From Mortierella alpina (taxonomy: Eukaryota > Mortierellomycota > Mortierellomycetes > Mortierellales > Mortierellaceae): a stretch of 64,000 bases of DNA. Below the pieces are notes generated by a model. It saw only the letters and a list, made by a program, of their open reading frames with translations, was not told the DNA's origin and ran no database searches. The stretch lies in assembly GCA_029449245.1 (NCBI GenBank), contig JANATF010000014.1:934501-998500 (forward strand). The letters are read 5' to 3'. The translations under genes and the position numbers were made by a program. Shown piece by piece: positions 39,851 through 51,605 of the stretch (position 1 is its first letter; every line of letters begins with the position of its first letter).

Positions 39851-39923
39851 TGCATCCTGCCTGCATCCTGCACTGCATCCTACTTGCTTCCTACTTGCAT
39901 CCTACTTGCATCCTGCATCCTAC
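39851..39923. repeat. TGCATCCTAC-type tandem repeat in the Sec14 leader
   Basis: Imperfect units of CTGCATC and TTGCATCCTAC repeated over 73 bases, ending 36 bases before the Sec14-like ATG, so probably transcribed as 5' leader. Confidence 0.75.
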
Positions 39924-39958
39924 AGCACCATAGCAATATAGCACTATAGAATTACATC

Positions 39959-41323
39959 ATGTCCATCCATCAGCCCCGCTTCACCCCATCGCCCCAAAGC
40001 CGCCTCCCACCCAAGCCCACTCCTCTCACAGAACCCCAGCAGACTTCTCTCGACGCCCTCCGCACCCACATCCATGCCTCGGTCGTAAAGGCAGAGTCCG
40101 AGAAGCGCTGGGCCGACGACGCCTGCCTGATCCGCTACCTCAAGTCCAAAAAGTGGAATCTCCAAGAGTCCAAGCAGGCTGTCCAGGACACCATGCTCTG
40201 GCACGAAGAGTACAAGCCCTTCGTTCCCAACAAGGAGATGCTCTGGACCGAGGTAACTAACCCCTTTTTTTTTTGTTACGAATTGTCGTTTTGATTCGGT
40301 AGTCAATGTCCCCTTTTGGATCCATCGAGTCCTTTTTCGAATCACCATTTACCTCTAGGCTTAGCGCCAGCATCTTGCATTTTCGCCTTTATATTTGTCC
40401 GCGCTCTTGGAAAAAGGCATCCAGAGTCCGCTTACGATGGTTCGCTGCGCAAGAAGAGCTGTGGACTCTCAACAAGCTTGCTAATAATACGATCCTCATC
40501 TCTCGTTCTCTGGGTTTCTAGACTGCACCTGGCAAGCTCTATGTCTCCGGGTTCGATATGGAATCACGCCCGCTGCTGTACATGAAGCCCCGTCTGGAAA
40601 ACACAACTGCATCACCCGCTCAGATCCGTCACGTCGTCTTTCATCTCGAGGTGGCGCTGGCTCTCATGCCTGAAGGGGTCCAGAACCTGTGCATTATCAT
40701 TGACTTTGCTGGATCGTCCATGACCAAGAACCCAGGTGTGGGTGTCGCTCGTGAAATCCTTCATGTCCTTGGAAATCATTACCCGGAGCGCCTCTGCAGG
40801 GCTTACATCATTCATGGTAAGGAAAAGAAAAAGAAAAAACACCTGGAGATGGAGGGCTTGGGGTTTTTGAGTTGTCGGTTTTCCAAGTATCTGACCCGTA
40901 CGTACTACATTTGTTTTTTTAGCGCCTTGGTTCTTCTTCCCGTTCTACAAGCTTATCTCACCCTTCATCGATCCCGTCACTAAGGCCAAGCTCAACTTTG
41001 TGGACATGAAGAAGCAAAAGCCCAAAGCCATTGTGTCAACACCGTCTTCTGCTGCTGTCTCGGAAACGGATCTTCCTTCCTCTGCATCCACTGCCAGCAA
41101 CTCAAAGGCGTCATCAACAACAGCAGCAACAGCCTCAGGGTCACCCACGTCAGACAGCGGAATTCTTTTGGACGTCATCCCAGAAGATATGCTGGAGCGC
41201 GACTTTGGCGGCAGCTCCGACTATGTCTATCACCAGGAGTTGTACTGGAGCGCGGCCGAAAAAGTCCTTCAGGAAACCAGGAGTGCTCTTGAGCAAGGTC
41301 CTGCACTCGACACGAGCGCATAA
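39959..41323 (+). CDS. Sec14-like CRAL-TRIO lipid-transfer protein
   Basis: Three exons, 39959-40252, 40522-40816 and 40923-41323, 329 residues. CRAL-TRIO N-domain: WADDACLIRYLKSKKWNLQES and AVQDTMLWHEEYKP. Lipid-binding domain: DMESRPLLYMKPRLENT, LCIIIDFAGSSMTKNPG, ILGNHYPERLCRAYIIHAPW and FFPFYKLISPFIDPVTKAKLNFV, where HYPERL and the gate helix are typical of Sec14. A Ser/Thr/Ala-rich insert is followed by IPEDMLERDFGGSSDYVYHQELY, the usual C-terminal end. Such proteins exchange phosphatidylinositol and another lipid on Golgi or endosomal membranes. Divergent from the FHA gene, 467 bp between starts. Confidence 0.9.
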
Positions 41324-41547
41324 ACCGCTTCATTGATTCTTGACGTTACCCCCCTTTTTTTTGCCATGAGCTGTGGGTCGTGCTGACTGCAAGCCAAAAC
41401 GGACAACCCTTTGACGGAGCAAAAAAAAAGACCACTCATCCAATAGACCTTTTTTGCATTTTGTAATTCTTTATGATACGATTAGTTGGTATGGATTATA
41501 ATAGTGATTGTGTAAAGAAGAAAGTTGGCTGGTTTGCATTTTTTTTT

Positions 41548-43357
41548 TCAACGGCGAGGCTTGCTGTCGAGATGAAGGTGCTCCGGTGCCACCGCCTGGT
41601 CCTCTTCATCATCACTGCGATCGTCGACCACTCCGCCTTTGCTGGCAAACATCTTGTACACGATCCTGAAGATGGACCACAGCCAAAAGAACATGAGCGA
41701 CTGGAGGACCAACAACAACACGGTGACCGTGTAATGAGCCGTCCGGGAGTAGTACTGGCCACCGTGCAGCATCCAGGCGTAAATGATATGTCCGTACAGG
41801 AAATGACGCGTGTAGATCCAGATGACCATGAAGCACGCAAAGATCGGATCACAGATACTGTCCGGCATTCCAATGTACTTGAAGCATTTGCCGAACGAAA
41901 GGACGATATCCGCCAGATCCATCGACACAAAGACGGCAGTGCCAAAGGTCGTGACATTCAATGTCAACGAGAAGGTGATCAGGAGGACCGTGACCAAATG
42001 ATGGCTAGTTTTTTTTTTTTTTTTTTTGTAAAGAAAACGACTCTGGAATTGAGCAAGGGTGTTTCCGAGTGGGCCATAAGAAACATAGACGACCGAGTGA
42101 AAGTCAGGAGTACATACCTGAGCATGGCCAAAAAGTCCTTGCGAGGCGCCTCAATGCAGAGGACAAACATCTGCTGGATCCAGAAAGAGAACTGCAGCCA
42201 GTAATAGTACTTTGTAATGACTGGGAGGGCAGTGAGCGGGTAACTGTCAAAAAACTGATCTGTGTGGAACCATACAGACCAATTGTTCCATGTCGGCGTC
42301 AACTGGAGACAGTACTAGAAGAAAAAAGAACACAACAGGTAGAGGCAGCCAGCCCAAGCAGAAAGGTTAGCCAGAGGGTTCATTGGCTTTGTTGCCATGC
42401 AGATTGGGGGGCTCTCAATTTTCTTTGTCCAATTTTTTTGTTCAAAATCCGGTTTTGACTGCGCTGCTCTCGGCGATGATGATGACCGTTAACTCCTAAA
42501 TCCGGGCAGAAAAAAAATCTCTGGGATCTCCGCTCGCTTTTTTGCTGGTCCATTGAAAAAAAAACTTGCTTCAGCCCCCAGTCAACTGTCAAGGCATCCT
42601 TGCTGCCTTTTTGTTTTTCTTCCTCATCGCCAAGTCCTGCTTGAAGGCTGTCCGTTTGCTTTCAATTGCGTGTTCTCCCCCGCCTGCAGCCCTGCTCAAC
42701 TTGGCAATATATGGTTGAAGCGTGTGTTGAAGCAAACCATGATCCATAAATAATAGGAAAAAAAAGCCTTACCATGCCAAGAACCCAACTACAAGAGTAG
42801 TAGATGCAAATCCAGCCCTGCTCCGCAAATCGCTGGACAGTTCTCTCGGTCGATGCTCCCAATCGGCGAGCCATGGGTACAAGCCCATAGGTCATGACAG
42901 TAGCTCGCAAAAACGTGAACGTGATGACCCAGAAGAGCAGAAAATACAGATCCTCCCATGACTTTTCATAAGTATCCGTGGCCGAGTCGTAATGCTGGAA
43001 GAATAGAAACTTTTTGGCGAACGAGTTGGGGAAGAGAGCATACGTGCCCAGGATCGCCAGGATGGTCACCAGCGGGCCATCTATAACAGCAAGTAGCCGA
43101 AGAGTAAAGTGGCAAAAGAATGGTATTCATTAGTCTCATTAGTCTCATGGCTGGAGGTGTGCATTTGTGCAAGATGCTGTCCAGGGCTGAATGAGTATCG
43201 ACCGTTTACCAATCTGGTGCCTGGCCATTGTCCCGAGCAACCCCTTCCTGTGCTGTATCAGCGGCTGGCCATGCTTTCCCTGTTGACTGTACTTGTCGTT
43301 GAATGAGGAAGGGACCGGGAGGTGCTGAGAGCCTTGAGGCAGGTGCGTAGCAGCCAT
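41548..43357 (-). CDS. LAG1: Ceramide synthase (Lag1/Lac1 family, TLC domain)
   Basis: Four exons, 43357-43210, 43080-42773, 42314-42118 and 42004-41548, 369 residues. A TLC-domain membrane protein with about seven spans. The catalytic Lag motif is formed across intron 3: RKDFLAML-SHHLVTVLLI, then TFGTAVFVSMDLADIVLSFGK, with the essential His pair and Asp pairs of ceramide synthases. DSICDPIFACFMVIWIYTRH matches the conserved following segment. It N-acylates sphingoid bases with acyl-CoA in the ER. The C-terminus is acidic (DDRSDDEED), possibly a CK2 target as in yeast Lag1. Together with the desaturase at the left edge it is the second sphingolipid gene in the window, but they are over 41 kb apart. 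Intron 3 contains a T19 run. Confidence 0.93.
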
Positions 43358-43979
43358 GGCAAGACAAGAGTATGGGCGGGTGCAGACGGTGTGGAGGGTG
43401 TGGAGGTACGTGGGGGAAGAAATCAGTAGCAAAGGGAGAAAGGAGAAAGAAGAAAGAAGGAGACGGAAGAAGCGGAGGTTCACAATCCAGGGAACACTCC
43501 TTTGCAAAAGAAAAAAAAATAAGCGCTTTCAGAAACCGTGCGGGCCATGACAAAACAAGAAGAAAGTTGTAGCCTGATTGCTCAGTGCCCAACCAGGCCA
43601 GGTCCGCTTTTCGTCATCCGATGCTCACCGCTAGAGGAACGACATCATTGTTTTGCTGCACAACGACGCAGATGGACACACACACGCACTCACGCCACAG
43701 AGCGTATGAACGCTTTCTTGGACGCACATATCCAGCATGCAACAGCTGATAAACTTTTAAGCATCGGGCCGTTCCTGCCCTGATGTTTCAGATGCATTGT
43801 AGAATCTCGCTATGGCCAACTAGCATGCATCCACGATCACTGCAGATCGCGCGCTGCCATAACCCATCCCACTCACATGGGTGCCTTAAAAGTATAAGAG
43901 TGCAGGGTTTATACGAGATTACAATTGGAAATGGAGGACTATATATATATGCATGGGATGAGTATGTGATTGTGTGCTT

Positions 43980-45958
43980 TTAGAAATACTTCTCAGTCTT
44001 CTGGTCCACAGCGGAGCTCTCTTCAACCTCAATCTTGTGACCCTCGGGCTCGACAAGGTCCTTGTCCGTGATGGCAGCACCCTGCTCCTGCTTAAGATCG
44101 ACGTGCTTCATGGCCACAGTGCTCAGGCAAGCAAAGATGGCAAGGCACATAGAGATGATGGACATCAACATCTGAGAGTCAGCATAGGCGTCAATGAGCT
44201 GACCCTTGGTGATGGGCTCCAGTCCGGCAATATACGTAAGAGGAGCGTTCATGGCCAGAACCTCGTCGTAAGGGCCGGTGATGTGCTTGGCCAGGCGGGT
44301 AGGCAGATACTGGGTCCAGATCCCGCCCGAAAGAGCTCCTCCGAACGCACTGCCGAATGAGCCCAGAATCTGGGTCACTCCGATAACGGTGGCGACATCT
44401 TTACGCTCAACCACTCCAGTGACGACAACGGAGGCAGCAATGTTAGCCATACCTCCGGCAGCACCGACGATGGTCTGCGAGATAACCACGAGAGCATCCG
44501 AGGAAGTTGGGAGACGAGCGGGGATCATCATGCCGATACCGGCGGTGTGGACTACGATTCCGACCCAAATGAAGGGGCGGCAGGTGTTGTAACGCTTCAT
44601 GGCCAGGGCAGTCAAGACCTGGAAGACAAGATAGGCGACCTGGTAGCCGCGCTCGAGAAGAAGAGCCTGGCCGTAGGTGAGATCACGAGAGACGACCAAG
44701 TAGAGGGTATAGTACTGCCAGTTCATGGCGGCCATGACGGTCATGAAGAACATGACGACCAGTCCTCCAAAGCAGGTGCGGTTGGCCCAGATGCGCATGG
44801 GCATGATTGGCTTGTCTGTGAATCTGACCTCCCAGAGCACCAGGAGAGCCAACGACACGACACCAGAGATAAACATGCCGAGGATCTTGCCGTTCTTCCA
44901 GTTGCCCTCGAACGTTCTAGCCAGAATCATTGGCAGCAAGGTCAAGCTCAGACCTAAGGTGATGAGCACAGCTCCAACAGCGTCGTACTCGTGCAAGAGC
45001 CAGCCAATGGAGCGGCGTTCGACCTTGACGTTGGTGTTTGCCATCTTGCGCTCAACCTTCTTCTGCAAGTACCAGAGAGGCACCAGAATAGCAATCGCTC
45101 CGACAAAGGCGAGGACGCCAATGATGATGTAGACATTGCGCCAGTTAGCACCCTCTCCGATAGTGAGGGGATCGGTCAAGGCCTGCGTGGTGAAGATATT
45201 GATGGCTGAAGGTATATCCCAAAGGGCAAACATGATACCACGGTTCAAGAGAGACGTTGTATCTAAAAAAGAGAGAGGCAAGAGGTAAAAATGGGGCGAG
45301 GATTAGGGCTTGGGGCTCGAACGGCGTATGGCAGTTGCGCTTAAGGCTGCTGCGCTTGAGGCTTACCGGCGATCAATACTTGGGTGAGAGTGAGCATGCC
45401 AGTGGAACCAATGCCGTAGAAAATCTGTCCCAGCGCAAACTGAGTGAAGCTGTTGGCAGTGCCTTGGATGGTGTATCCGATCAAGTAAAAGATCATAGCA
45501 AAGGTCAAGGACTCGGCACGTCCGACAACATCAGACACCTTGGTATAGAAAGGGACCAAAGCGGCTGACAGGATCTGAAGAATCGTGGGCAGGATACTGG
45601 CCAACGAGGTAACCTCGAAGAAGGCAGTAATGAATCCGACGCAGTTGTACATCAGGTTCACCTCAAACGAATAGATGAAGGCCTGGATCAGAACTCTGTG
45701 AGAGGCCAAGTGGATAATGCAGAATTAGTGAGTGAGTGTGCAGTCGAGCGTTTATGGTTGATATGATGTGTATAGCGTCTGCAGGCGAGTTGTTGCTTGA
45801 GCAAATATTCAATGCTGGTAAAACGGCCGATGTGGCTATGGATTAATGACATACCCTGCAGCGAGGAACATGTATTCCTTGCGAGTGAAGTTGGAGCGGT
45901 CTAATGCCTTGGTGACGGGCATGGGGTGTGGGTGTGCCCCAAAGGAGACGGGATCCAT
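43980..45958 (-). CDS. Siderophore-iron transporter, MFS Arn/SIT family
   Basis: Three exons, 45958-45855, 45695-45367 and 45262-43980, 571 residues with about 14 hydrophobic spans. Landmarks of the SIT branch of the major facilitator superfamily: YNCVGFITAFFEVTSLASI, VPFYTKVSDVVGRAESL, GIGSTGMLTLTQVLIAGDTTSLLNRGIMFAL and WDIPSAINIFTTQAL in the N-half; GGLVVMFFMTVM, ASVVVTGVVERKDVATVIG and GGIWTQYLP in the C-half. The protein imports ferric siderophores by proton symport at the plasma or endosomal membrane; ligand not predictable. Upstream sequence has a TATA-like element 210 bases away and two ATCTGATAA motifs about 630-670 bases away, the target of fungal iron-responsive GATA repressors. 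Confidence 0.92.
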
Positions 45959-46167
45959 GGCGATCTTTGGTCGTAAACGGCGGAAGGGATTGAAAGATGC
46001 GCGAGTAGGAGAGGAGGATCAAGCAAAGTCAAGAGATGATCTACAGGCGGGCGCGTGGGAGAGGTGAGGGAAGAAGGAAGGAGGATAGAGAGTGGTGGAG
46101 AGGGCCAACAGGTCTAGCGGAGAGGAAAAGGAGGGAAAAGAAGGAAGGCGTTGGTGGAGACCCTGTC

Positions 46168-46173
46168 TTTATA
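46168..46173 (-). promoter_or_regulatory. TATA-like box of the siderophore transporter
   Basis: TATAAA on the minus strand within GCATATAAAGAC, 210 bases before the transporter ATG at 45958. Confidence 0.5.
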
Positions 46174-46578
46174 TGCCCTGGCTGGCATGAAAAATTGCGC
46201 GCCCGATCCCAGCCTTCTCGAGTCCATTGTCTGTCAGGGAAAGACCTGCCTCTGGCTTCTAGACCACACACAAGAGGCTGAGAATGGAAGAGTCGTATGG
46301 TCAGCTTGTGTGTTCTCGCTTCTTGACAATGTCATGGTTCGAGAGCTGGTCACCAGCTTCCGATCTACTATCGTAGCACTGTACCTGTTGAAGAGCTGGA
46401 GACAGAGGTGAGAGGCGATCGGCTTGTTCATTTCAGCGTTTGGAGAATCATTGCATACAGTAGAATAGCACTGTATTAGCAAACGAGAGTTGGGGTTTAT
46501 TTTGGGATCCCGCTGTGAATGTGGGTTGGAGAGTTCAATGGCAGAGACCGCGACAAGAACACTTCGCCATAGAATTGA

Positions 46579-46627
46579 GAGCTCGTCATCTGATAACGAG
46601 CTCTTGCGGGGGGGTCTTTTATCAGAT
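46579..46627. promoter_or_regulatory. Paired iron-GATA motifs upstream of the siderophore transporter
   Basis: Two perfect copies of ATCTGATAA, the ATCWGATAA element bound by Fep1/SreA/Urbs1-type iron GATA repressors: plus strand 46588-46596 and minus strand 46619-46627, 22 bases apart in inverted orientation. The first copy lies inside an 8-bp inverted repeat (GAGCTCGT 46579-46586 and ACGAGCTC 46596-46603). Position, 630-670 bases upstream of an SIT gene, makes iron repression likely. Confidence 0.7.
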
Positions 46628-48816
46628 TGGGAGATGAGGCGATGACAGACCAGAGGAACAACTTTTTTTAGCGCGTTCGCCGGGCAATTCAGCCTCCATT
46701 AAGACGGAGCGGGTAGTCTCAACTTGACTCGTTAAGATTTTTTTTTTGGTTCCGCCTGAGTGCCGCAAGAACCGTCTGAGTTTGGTTTGGAAGATTAACC
46801 GCCTACAGGCCAACAAAGTGGCAGAGTGGATGGAAAAACAGGAAGGTTTCCATGCTGAGGTTGCCACAGAGCAATAACAACAACAACAACAAAAGCATTT
46901 CACCCAGGGTTCGCACTTGGAACTGCACTAAAGCGGCGCGCTGGTGAGTGGCGCACGGAGAGAGTTTGAAAGCGCACGCCTTCAGCAGATCCTGCGGAGA
47001 TGAGGTATGAACGGCATCGGGATAGTAAGACTCCTTGCAGCTCTTCTTGCAGCTCTCCTCGCAGCCACAAGATCGGGCCAAGTAGGAGCACGCGGTTGTT
47101 TGTCAGATTTATCAGATCCAAAAACAATTTTCCTTTCTCCCTGTCTCCCACTTCCTCAAAGGGGACGAGAAGGTCCTCCTAACCCCCGTGTAGGCGCGCC
47201 CGTCAGCGCTGCAAGTCCCTTTTGACATCTACACGATGCGTCGAACTATTTTTCTTGTTTGTCCACGGCTGGCTGCACCATCAAGCGTTAAAGCAATCTT
47301 ATGCAACCTAACACCGTAGAACTGTTGCGTGGAGCCGATCAGGTCCGATGGCAGTATGATAAAGACGCAAAGACAAAGTTCAGCAGCCGTTGGCATCAGA
47401 AACTAGATTGAACCCCTCCTCCGACGAAACTCAGCCCTCGTGAGTTTTGAAGGCCACGAAAAGACAGGAAGCCAATATGGACAGTCTCGTCTTTCAGTAT
47501 ACGAACTACACAGTATGGTTCTTGTTGCCGTAAAACCAACTACGCGAAGTATCATACTGTAGACTAACAGGAGATTCAAAAAGGTGCACCAGTACAACAA
47601 GAATCTGTGGAGCCACCGACGCAAATCATACAGTCCGCCCAAAGGTTTAGCTGAGATACGGTCAGTCTGCAGCAGTGTGAGACTTTGGACAGGGTCCTAA
47701 GGACCACTTTTGTTGCGCCTGGCGTCAGGACTCAGCTACCAATACGGCCCTGTGTTCCCGCAGCTCCATTTCTTGACTTGACAACTTGCCTTGTGCTGAA
47801 TCGCGCAAAAGAACGTAGAGTAGTCTGCAACAGGGTCAATCATCTAGCTGGCACGAGGTAACGTCGCGCGGCATATCATTGTCGTTTTCTGTACGCCCAT
47901 CTTCCCAACGCCTAACGCCTTTCGCTCACCGTGTACTGCATGAATGCACAGCCGCGCGAGCGAAGCTCATGTGTGACCTGAGCAATAGACACACAAACAA
48001 CCGTAGTCTCCATAGTACTGAAATGAGAGCGAGAGGGGTCGAATGAATGCCCACACCGCTCCAACGGCGTCCTGCTCTTCAAGATGAGCTTTATAACTCC
48101 ACTGCTTATTCACAATATAGTTTTCTGGCGATCTTCCAGGTATCGTGGCGATGTAAAAGGATTGCGCCCAGAGAGTGAGCCGTACAGATACCATCATTCT
48201 TCTTGTCTGTTTTGAAGGACTTTCAAATCTATCGTACAGTACTCTACTGTCACCCCTGTTCCGGCCACTTCCCTGAAGTACTACACTCCACAATGTGTAG
48301 AATCGTAGTCCACTCTCGATCACACAAACATGGCTATACTGCATCCTCATTTTAAGCATCTTCAATCCTCGAAACTATCCAGAAAAAAAAGCGAGAGTAT
48401 AACCAAGTGAATGTCCCCGCGTTTGCCACAACAGACAGCAGGGGGAGGGTCAAAGGCGGTGTGGCAGCAAGATGGAGTATTCTCTTATTCTCTTCTCCCC
48501 CCTCTCTCACTCTTTTGCAGCGATAATATCTTATATTAACCGTACCACCTCAGGTCTCTCCATCCGACCAGCATCAGCACCCTGTGCAAGGTCGTATTGC
48601 CACTCAATGTTCTTATAATCCTTAGCGCGCCAACATGGCACTCAATTCACCCACAGCCCGTTTGCAGCAGAAAACCTCTCGTAGACTCAATCTCGAGTCC
48701 CCCATAATTTCGTAGCGTGTTTGGAGACACTGAATCACTCCGCAGTGCGAAACCGTAAGAGCATCATACCTTTGGCGGTGATAGATACTTACTTACCTAC
48801 GAATATGAGATCCTCT

Positions 48817-49774
48817 ACGCGAAGGACAACGAAGGGAAGTAGGAATGTCAGCAATCTGAGCTGTGTTTGTATATGAGAGGACAAACGAGGTAACATGCGG
48901 CGCTCTCGTGACGCGGACGTAGTAAAAGCCAGTAGAGAAAGAGAGGTACTGAAGTGAAAGTCTGCTGCTCAGCGTCTGCAGCGTCGGCAAGCTTCGCATT
49001 CAGAAGCTTCATGGCAAAGCTCATTGCACGTACTCTTGCGTCTGGCAGTGTCTAGCGCAAGGTCAGAAGAAAGGATACGAAAGAAGTGCATGCAGGCGTT
49101 TCGGCGACCTGGTTTGGCTTTATGGGCTAGCAGCATGTATGACAACGCTCTCGCGACAGGAACGTACCTTTGTTTTGGCCATAGCCACCAAGTGCACTCT
49201 AGGGGCATCCAAAAGCAAAGGAGATCTATGGGGAGCTGTCAGTCGGCTGTGGAGGGCGTCTGGAATAGTAACATCCGCATTCAGAAGCTTCATAGCAGTT
49301 CAGTGTACTTTTTCTCCTACCTTTTCGCGGCTAGCATAGGTTCAAAAAAGAGAGAGAAGGGCATGTTGCCGTGTACGAGAACCGCGCTGTGGTTTAGACG
49401 GGCAGCATAAAGTCTGGGAGGCGGCCTGAGCTTGCTGGTCAGCTAAGGAGTAAGCCTAAAGATGGGTTTATGCGCTTGTTAGTGTGTTGTTGTCGGCTTT
49501 AACGAAAAGGTCCTTCTCAACGACGATCATCATTCACGGCACTTACCCACACTTCTGAAGCGCTTGTGTGGGCGACGAAAAGAGGCAAGAACAACAAGGA
49601 AAACGCGCGTAAAGTCGGGATCCGTTGTTTCGCAGAGCGGGTGGGTGCCGTGCTAAGGTGGAGAGGGTATGAACAACTCGAGTATGCGGTGGAAGTGTTG
49701 ATATGCGGCACGAAAACACTAGCCGCTATTGATGGGGCGAATCTTCATCCAGGAGAGGCAGGATTATGCTCTAG
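48817..49774. repeat. Dispersed repeat, copy B left arm
   Basis: Homologous in order and orientation to 15,800-16,701. Shared landmarks include CTGAGCTGTGTTTGTA-like start, GGGCATCCAAAAGCAAA, GAAGCTTCATAGCAGTTC and the 97-base near-identical block at 49625-49721. The homology stops at CTCTAG (49771-49774), 80 bases before the F-box ATG. Confidence 0.85.
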
Positions 49775-49853
49775 TCTCTTCACCCCATGGCCACCCCTTT
49801 TCCCATCCCATTCGTCCAATCCCATTCATCCCAATCGTCCATTCATCTATACC

Positions 49854-51605
49854 ATGGCTGCAGATGTGTTTGCCATCCCCGAGCTGGCTGTGATCGTGGC
49901 CCAGTACCTGCCGCCAAGAGACATTGCCGCATGTAGGCTGACCAGCAGGGCATTTTACAACACTTTCAATCCTTACCTCTGGAAACACATTTCCGTCTCC
50001 CAGCCCGCCGACAAGAATCGCCTCGGACACACCCTCCTTCGGGTATATGCATCAGGGTCTCTCTACAGGAACCGCCAGCACATTGAAACGCTCAGCCTAG
50101 AGATCTATGCTGTCGAGTGCCTGCGATCTCTCCTCAAAGACGCTAGTGCCGATGATGTGGCTAAGATGCCTTCAGCCCCAGCCCAAGTGCCAGCTGGCAC
50201 TCCACCGCATCCTGCCTTCTCGTCTCTGAAATCCCTCAGCATCGCCGCTGGAGCGATCAAAAAATACCTGGGCAAGAGAGCTGCAGTCATTTTCGATGAC
50301 CCCTTGAAAACCTTGCTAAAAGAGGCCCCCAACATCACGAACTTGACTTTGTATCCGGAGATCCTTGGGAGCGCCAAATTTATGTCGACATTGCAATCAG
50401 GGCTGCCCCATATGAAAACATTGATCTTGACACACGCGCCAGAAAAATTCTCCAAATCTCTCCCCGTCAGTCTCGTCCTCTCTGCTCTGCCATTACTTTT
50501 TGCAAAACCAAAGCTGACGACTCTGGAGCTGAGCTTCTCCCTGTTGCTTGACCGAGAAGCCTCTACTGCCTTGATTACCAAAGCAATGAGGGATTTGGCA
50601 GAGAATCCAGGAGCAAAATCGGCTATTACGAGCATGGTGTTCCCTCGAACGAGAGATCCATTTTATTTGGCATTTATCAAGCCGATACTCGAGTCCTGCG
50701 TCCCTCAGTTGCAGATATTGAATGTCCCGTCTATTGGAGCCCAGGATCTTGACCAGCTGATAGACGTTATGCCGGCCCACTGCCCGCACGTGCGGGAACT
50801 TAATCTGGTTTGCCTCAACTGGAGTGCTGGTGGATATCGGGCGATGTTCGAACAGGTCGTACGACTGATCATGGCCTGCAAGGATCTACGAGTCTACCGT
50901 GGACCCGCTTATAACGAGAGCGAATATTGTCGAGCCGTCACTCAAGCGTTGCTACAGCATGCAAGCACTGTGGAGTCGCTTGTCTTCGCGAGAGAGATGG
51001 GTAGCTCCGGCTTTGCCAGTTTGATATCAAGTATGCCGGCTCTTCGGACCCTTGTTGTCTTGTTCACAATCTATGTTGATGCTGAGGGGACCATATCTGT
51101 GCGCTGGGCGCCTCGCCACCTTCAGAAACTCGAGATGACGATCATCGTCAACGATACGTCTATCGATTATGCCCAGAGCCAGAAACTCGACCTCGATCTA
51201 GAATTCAAGCCAGGTTTGCCTAGCATAGAACTTGACGAAAAGGACCTTGCTTATGTGGCAATGCGCAAGCTCTTCAAGAACATCGGGGAGCTCACAGAGC
51301 TGGAAGAGCTGCATCTCAAACACTACTACAGCAGGAGGTGGAACCATGATAGGGACTGGACGCTTCAAGTCGGACTGGGCTTTTTGGGCGGCCTCGTCAA
51401 GTTGAGGAAGCTGCGGTTGGATTACGGAGTGGAGCACATGGGGCAAGCCGAGATCAAGTTCATATACGAGCATTGGTCCAACTTGAAGGAAGTCTACCTC
51501 GTTATCAATTACAATTACATGTACAAGTGTACACGGACTTGGAGGTGGCTGAAGGTGCGCAGACCTTACCTCAAGCTTACCATCATACCCTCTTTTAAGA
51601 GATGA
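49854..51605 (+). CDS. F-box protein with leucine-rich-like C-terminal region
   Basis: Single exon, 583 residues from ATG 49854 (ACC ATG G context). The F-box occupies about residues 6-45: IPELAVIVAQYLPPRDIAAC and LTSRAFYNTFNPYLWKHIS. The remainder contains irregular leucine-rich segments, for example FSSLKSLSIAAGAIKKYL, ITNLTLYPEIL, HVRELNLVCLNW, LRTLVVLFTIYV, ELEELHLKHY and LRKLRLDYGV, consistent with an LRR-type substrate-binding domain of an SCF E3 ligase. Uninterrupted, unlike most genes here. The gene lies in a 2.87-kb segment that splits a dispersed repeat, so its promoter and leader are at least partly repeat-derived; the reading frame is open upstream through the repeat to 49566. Confidence 0.88.
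   Translation: MAADVFAIPELAVIVAQYLPPRDIAACRLTSRAFYNTFNPYLWKHISVSQPADKNRLGHTLLRVYASGSLYRNRQHIETLSLEIYAVECLRSLLKDASADDVAKMPSAPAQVPAGTPPHPAFSSLKSLSIAAGAIKKYLGKRAAVIFDDPLKTLLKEAPNITNLTLYPEILGSAKFMSTLQSGLPHMKTLILTHAPEKFSKSLPVSLVLSALPLLFAKPKLTTLELSFSLLLDREASTALITKAMRDLAENPGAKSAITSMVFPRTRDPFYLAFIKPILESCVPQLQILNVPSIGAQDLDQLIDVMPAHCPHVRELNLVCLNWSAGGYRAMFEQVVRLIMACKDLRVYRGPAYNESEYCRAVTQALLQHASTVESLVFAREMGSSGFASLISSMPALRTLVVLFTIYVDAEGTISVRWAPRHLQKLEMTIIVNDTSIDYAQSQKLDLDLEFKPGLPSIELDEKDLAYVAMRKLFKNIGELTELEELHLKHYYSRRWNHDRDWTLQVGLGFLGGLVKLRKLRLDYGVEHMGQAEIKFIYEHWSNLKEVYLVINYNYMYKCTRTWRWLKVRRPYLKLTIIPSFKR

Larger units (their letters stand above)
45959..49853. other. 3.9-kb gene-poor region upstream of the siderophore transporter and F-box gene
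   Basis: Holds the transporter promoter (45,959-46,650), then about 2 kb (46,650-48,800) with no supported gene; short frames such as 47,007-47,225 (Leu/Ala-rich start) lack splice or family support. From about 48,817 the dispersed repeat begins. Confidence 0.55.

Noticed and set aside
47007-47225. 72-codon frame starting with a Leu/Ala-rich, signal-like stretch
   Set aside because: Isolated, no splice partners, and the hydrophobic start comes from a CTTGCAGCTCTT-type repeat.
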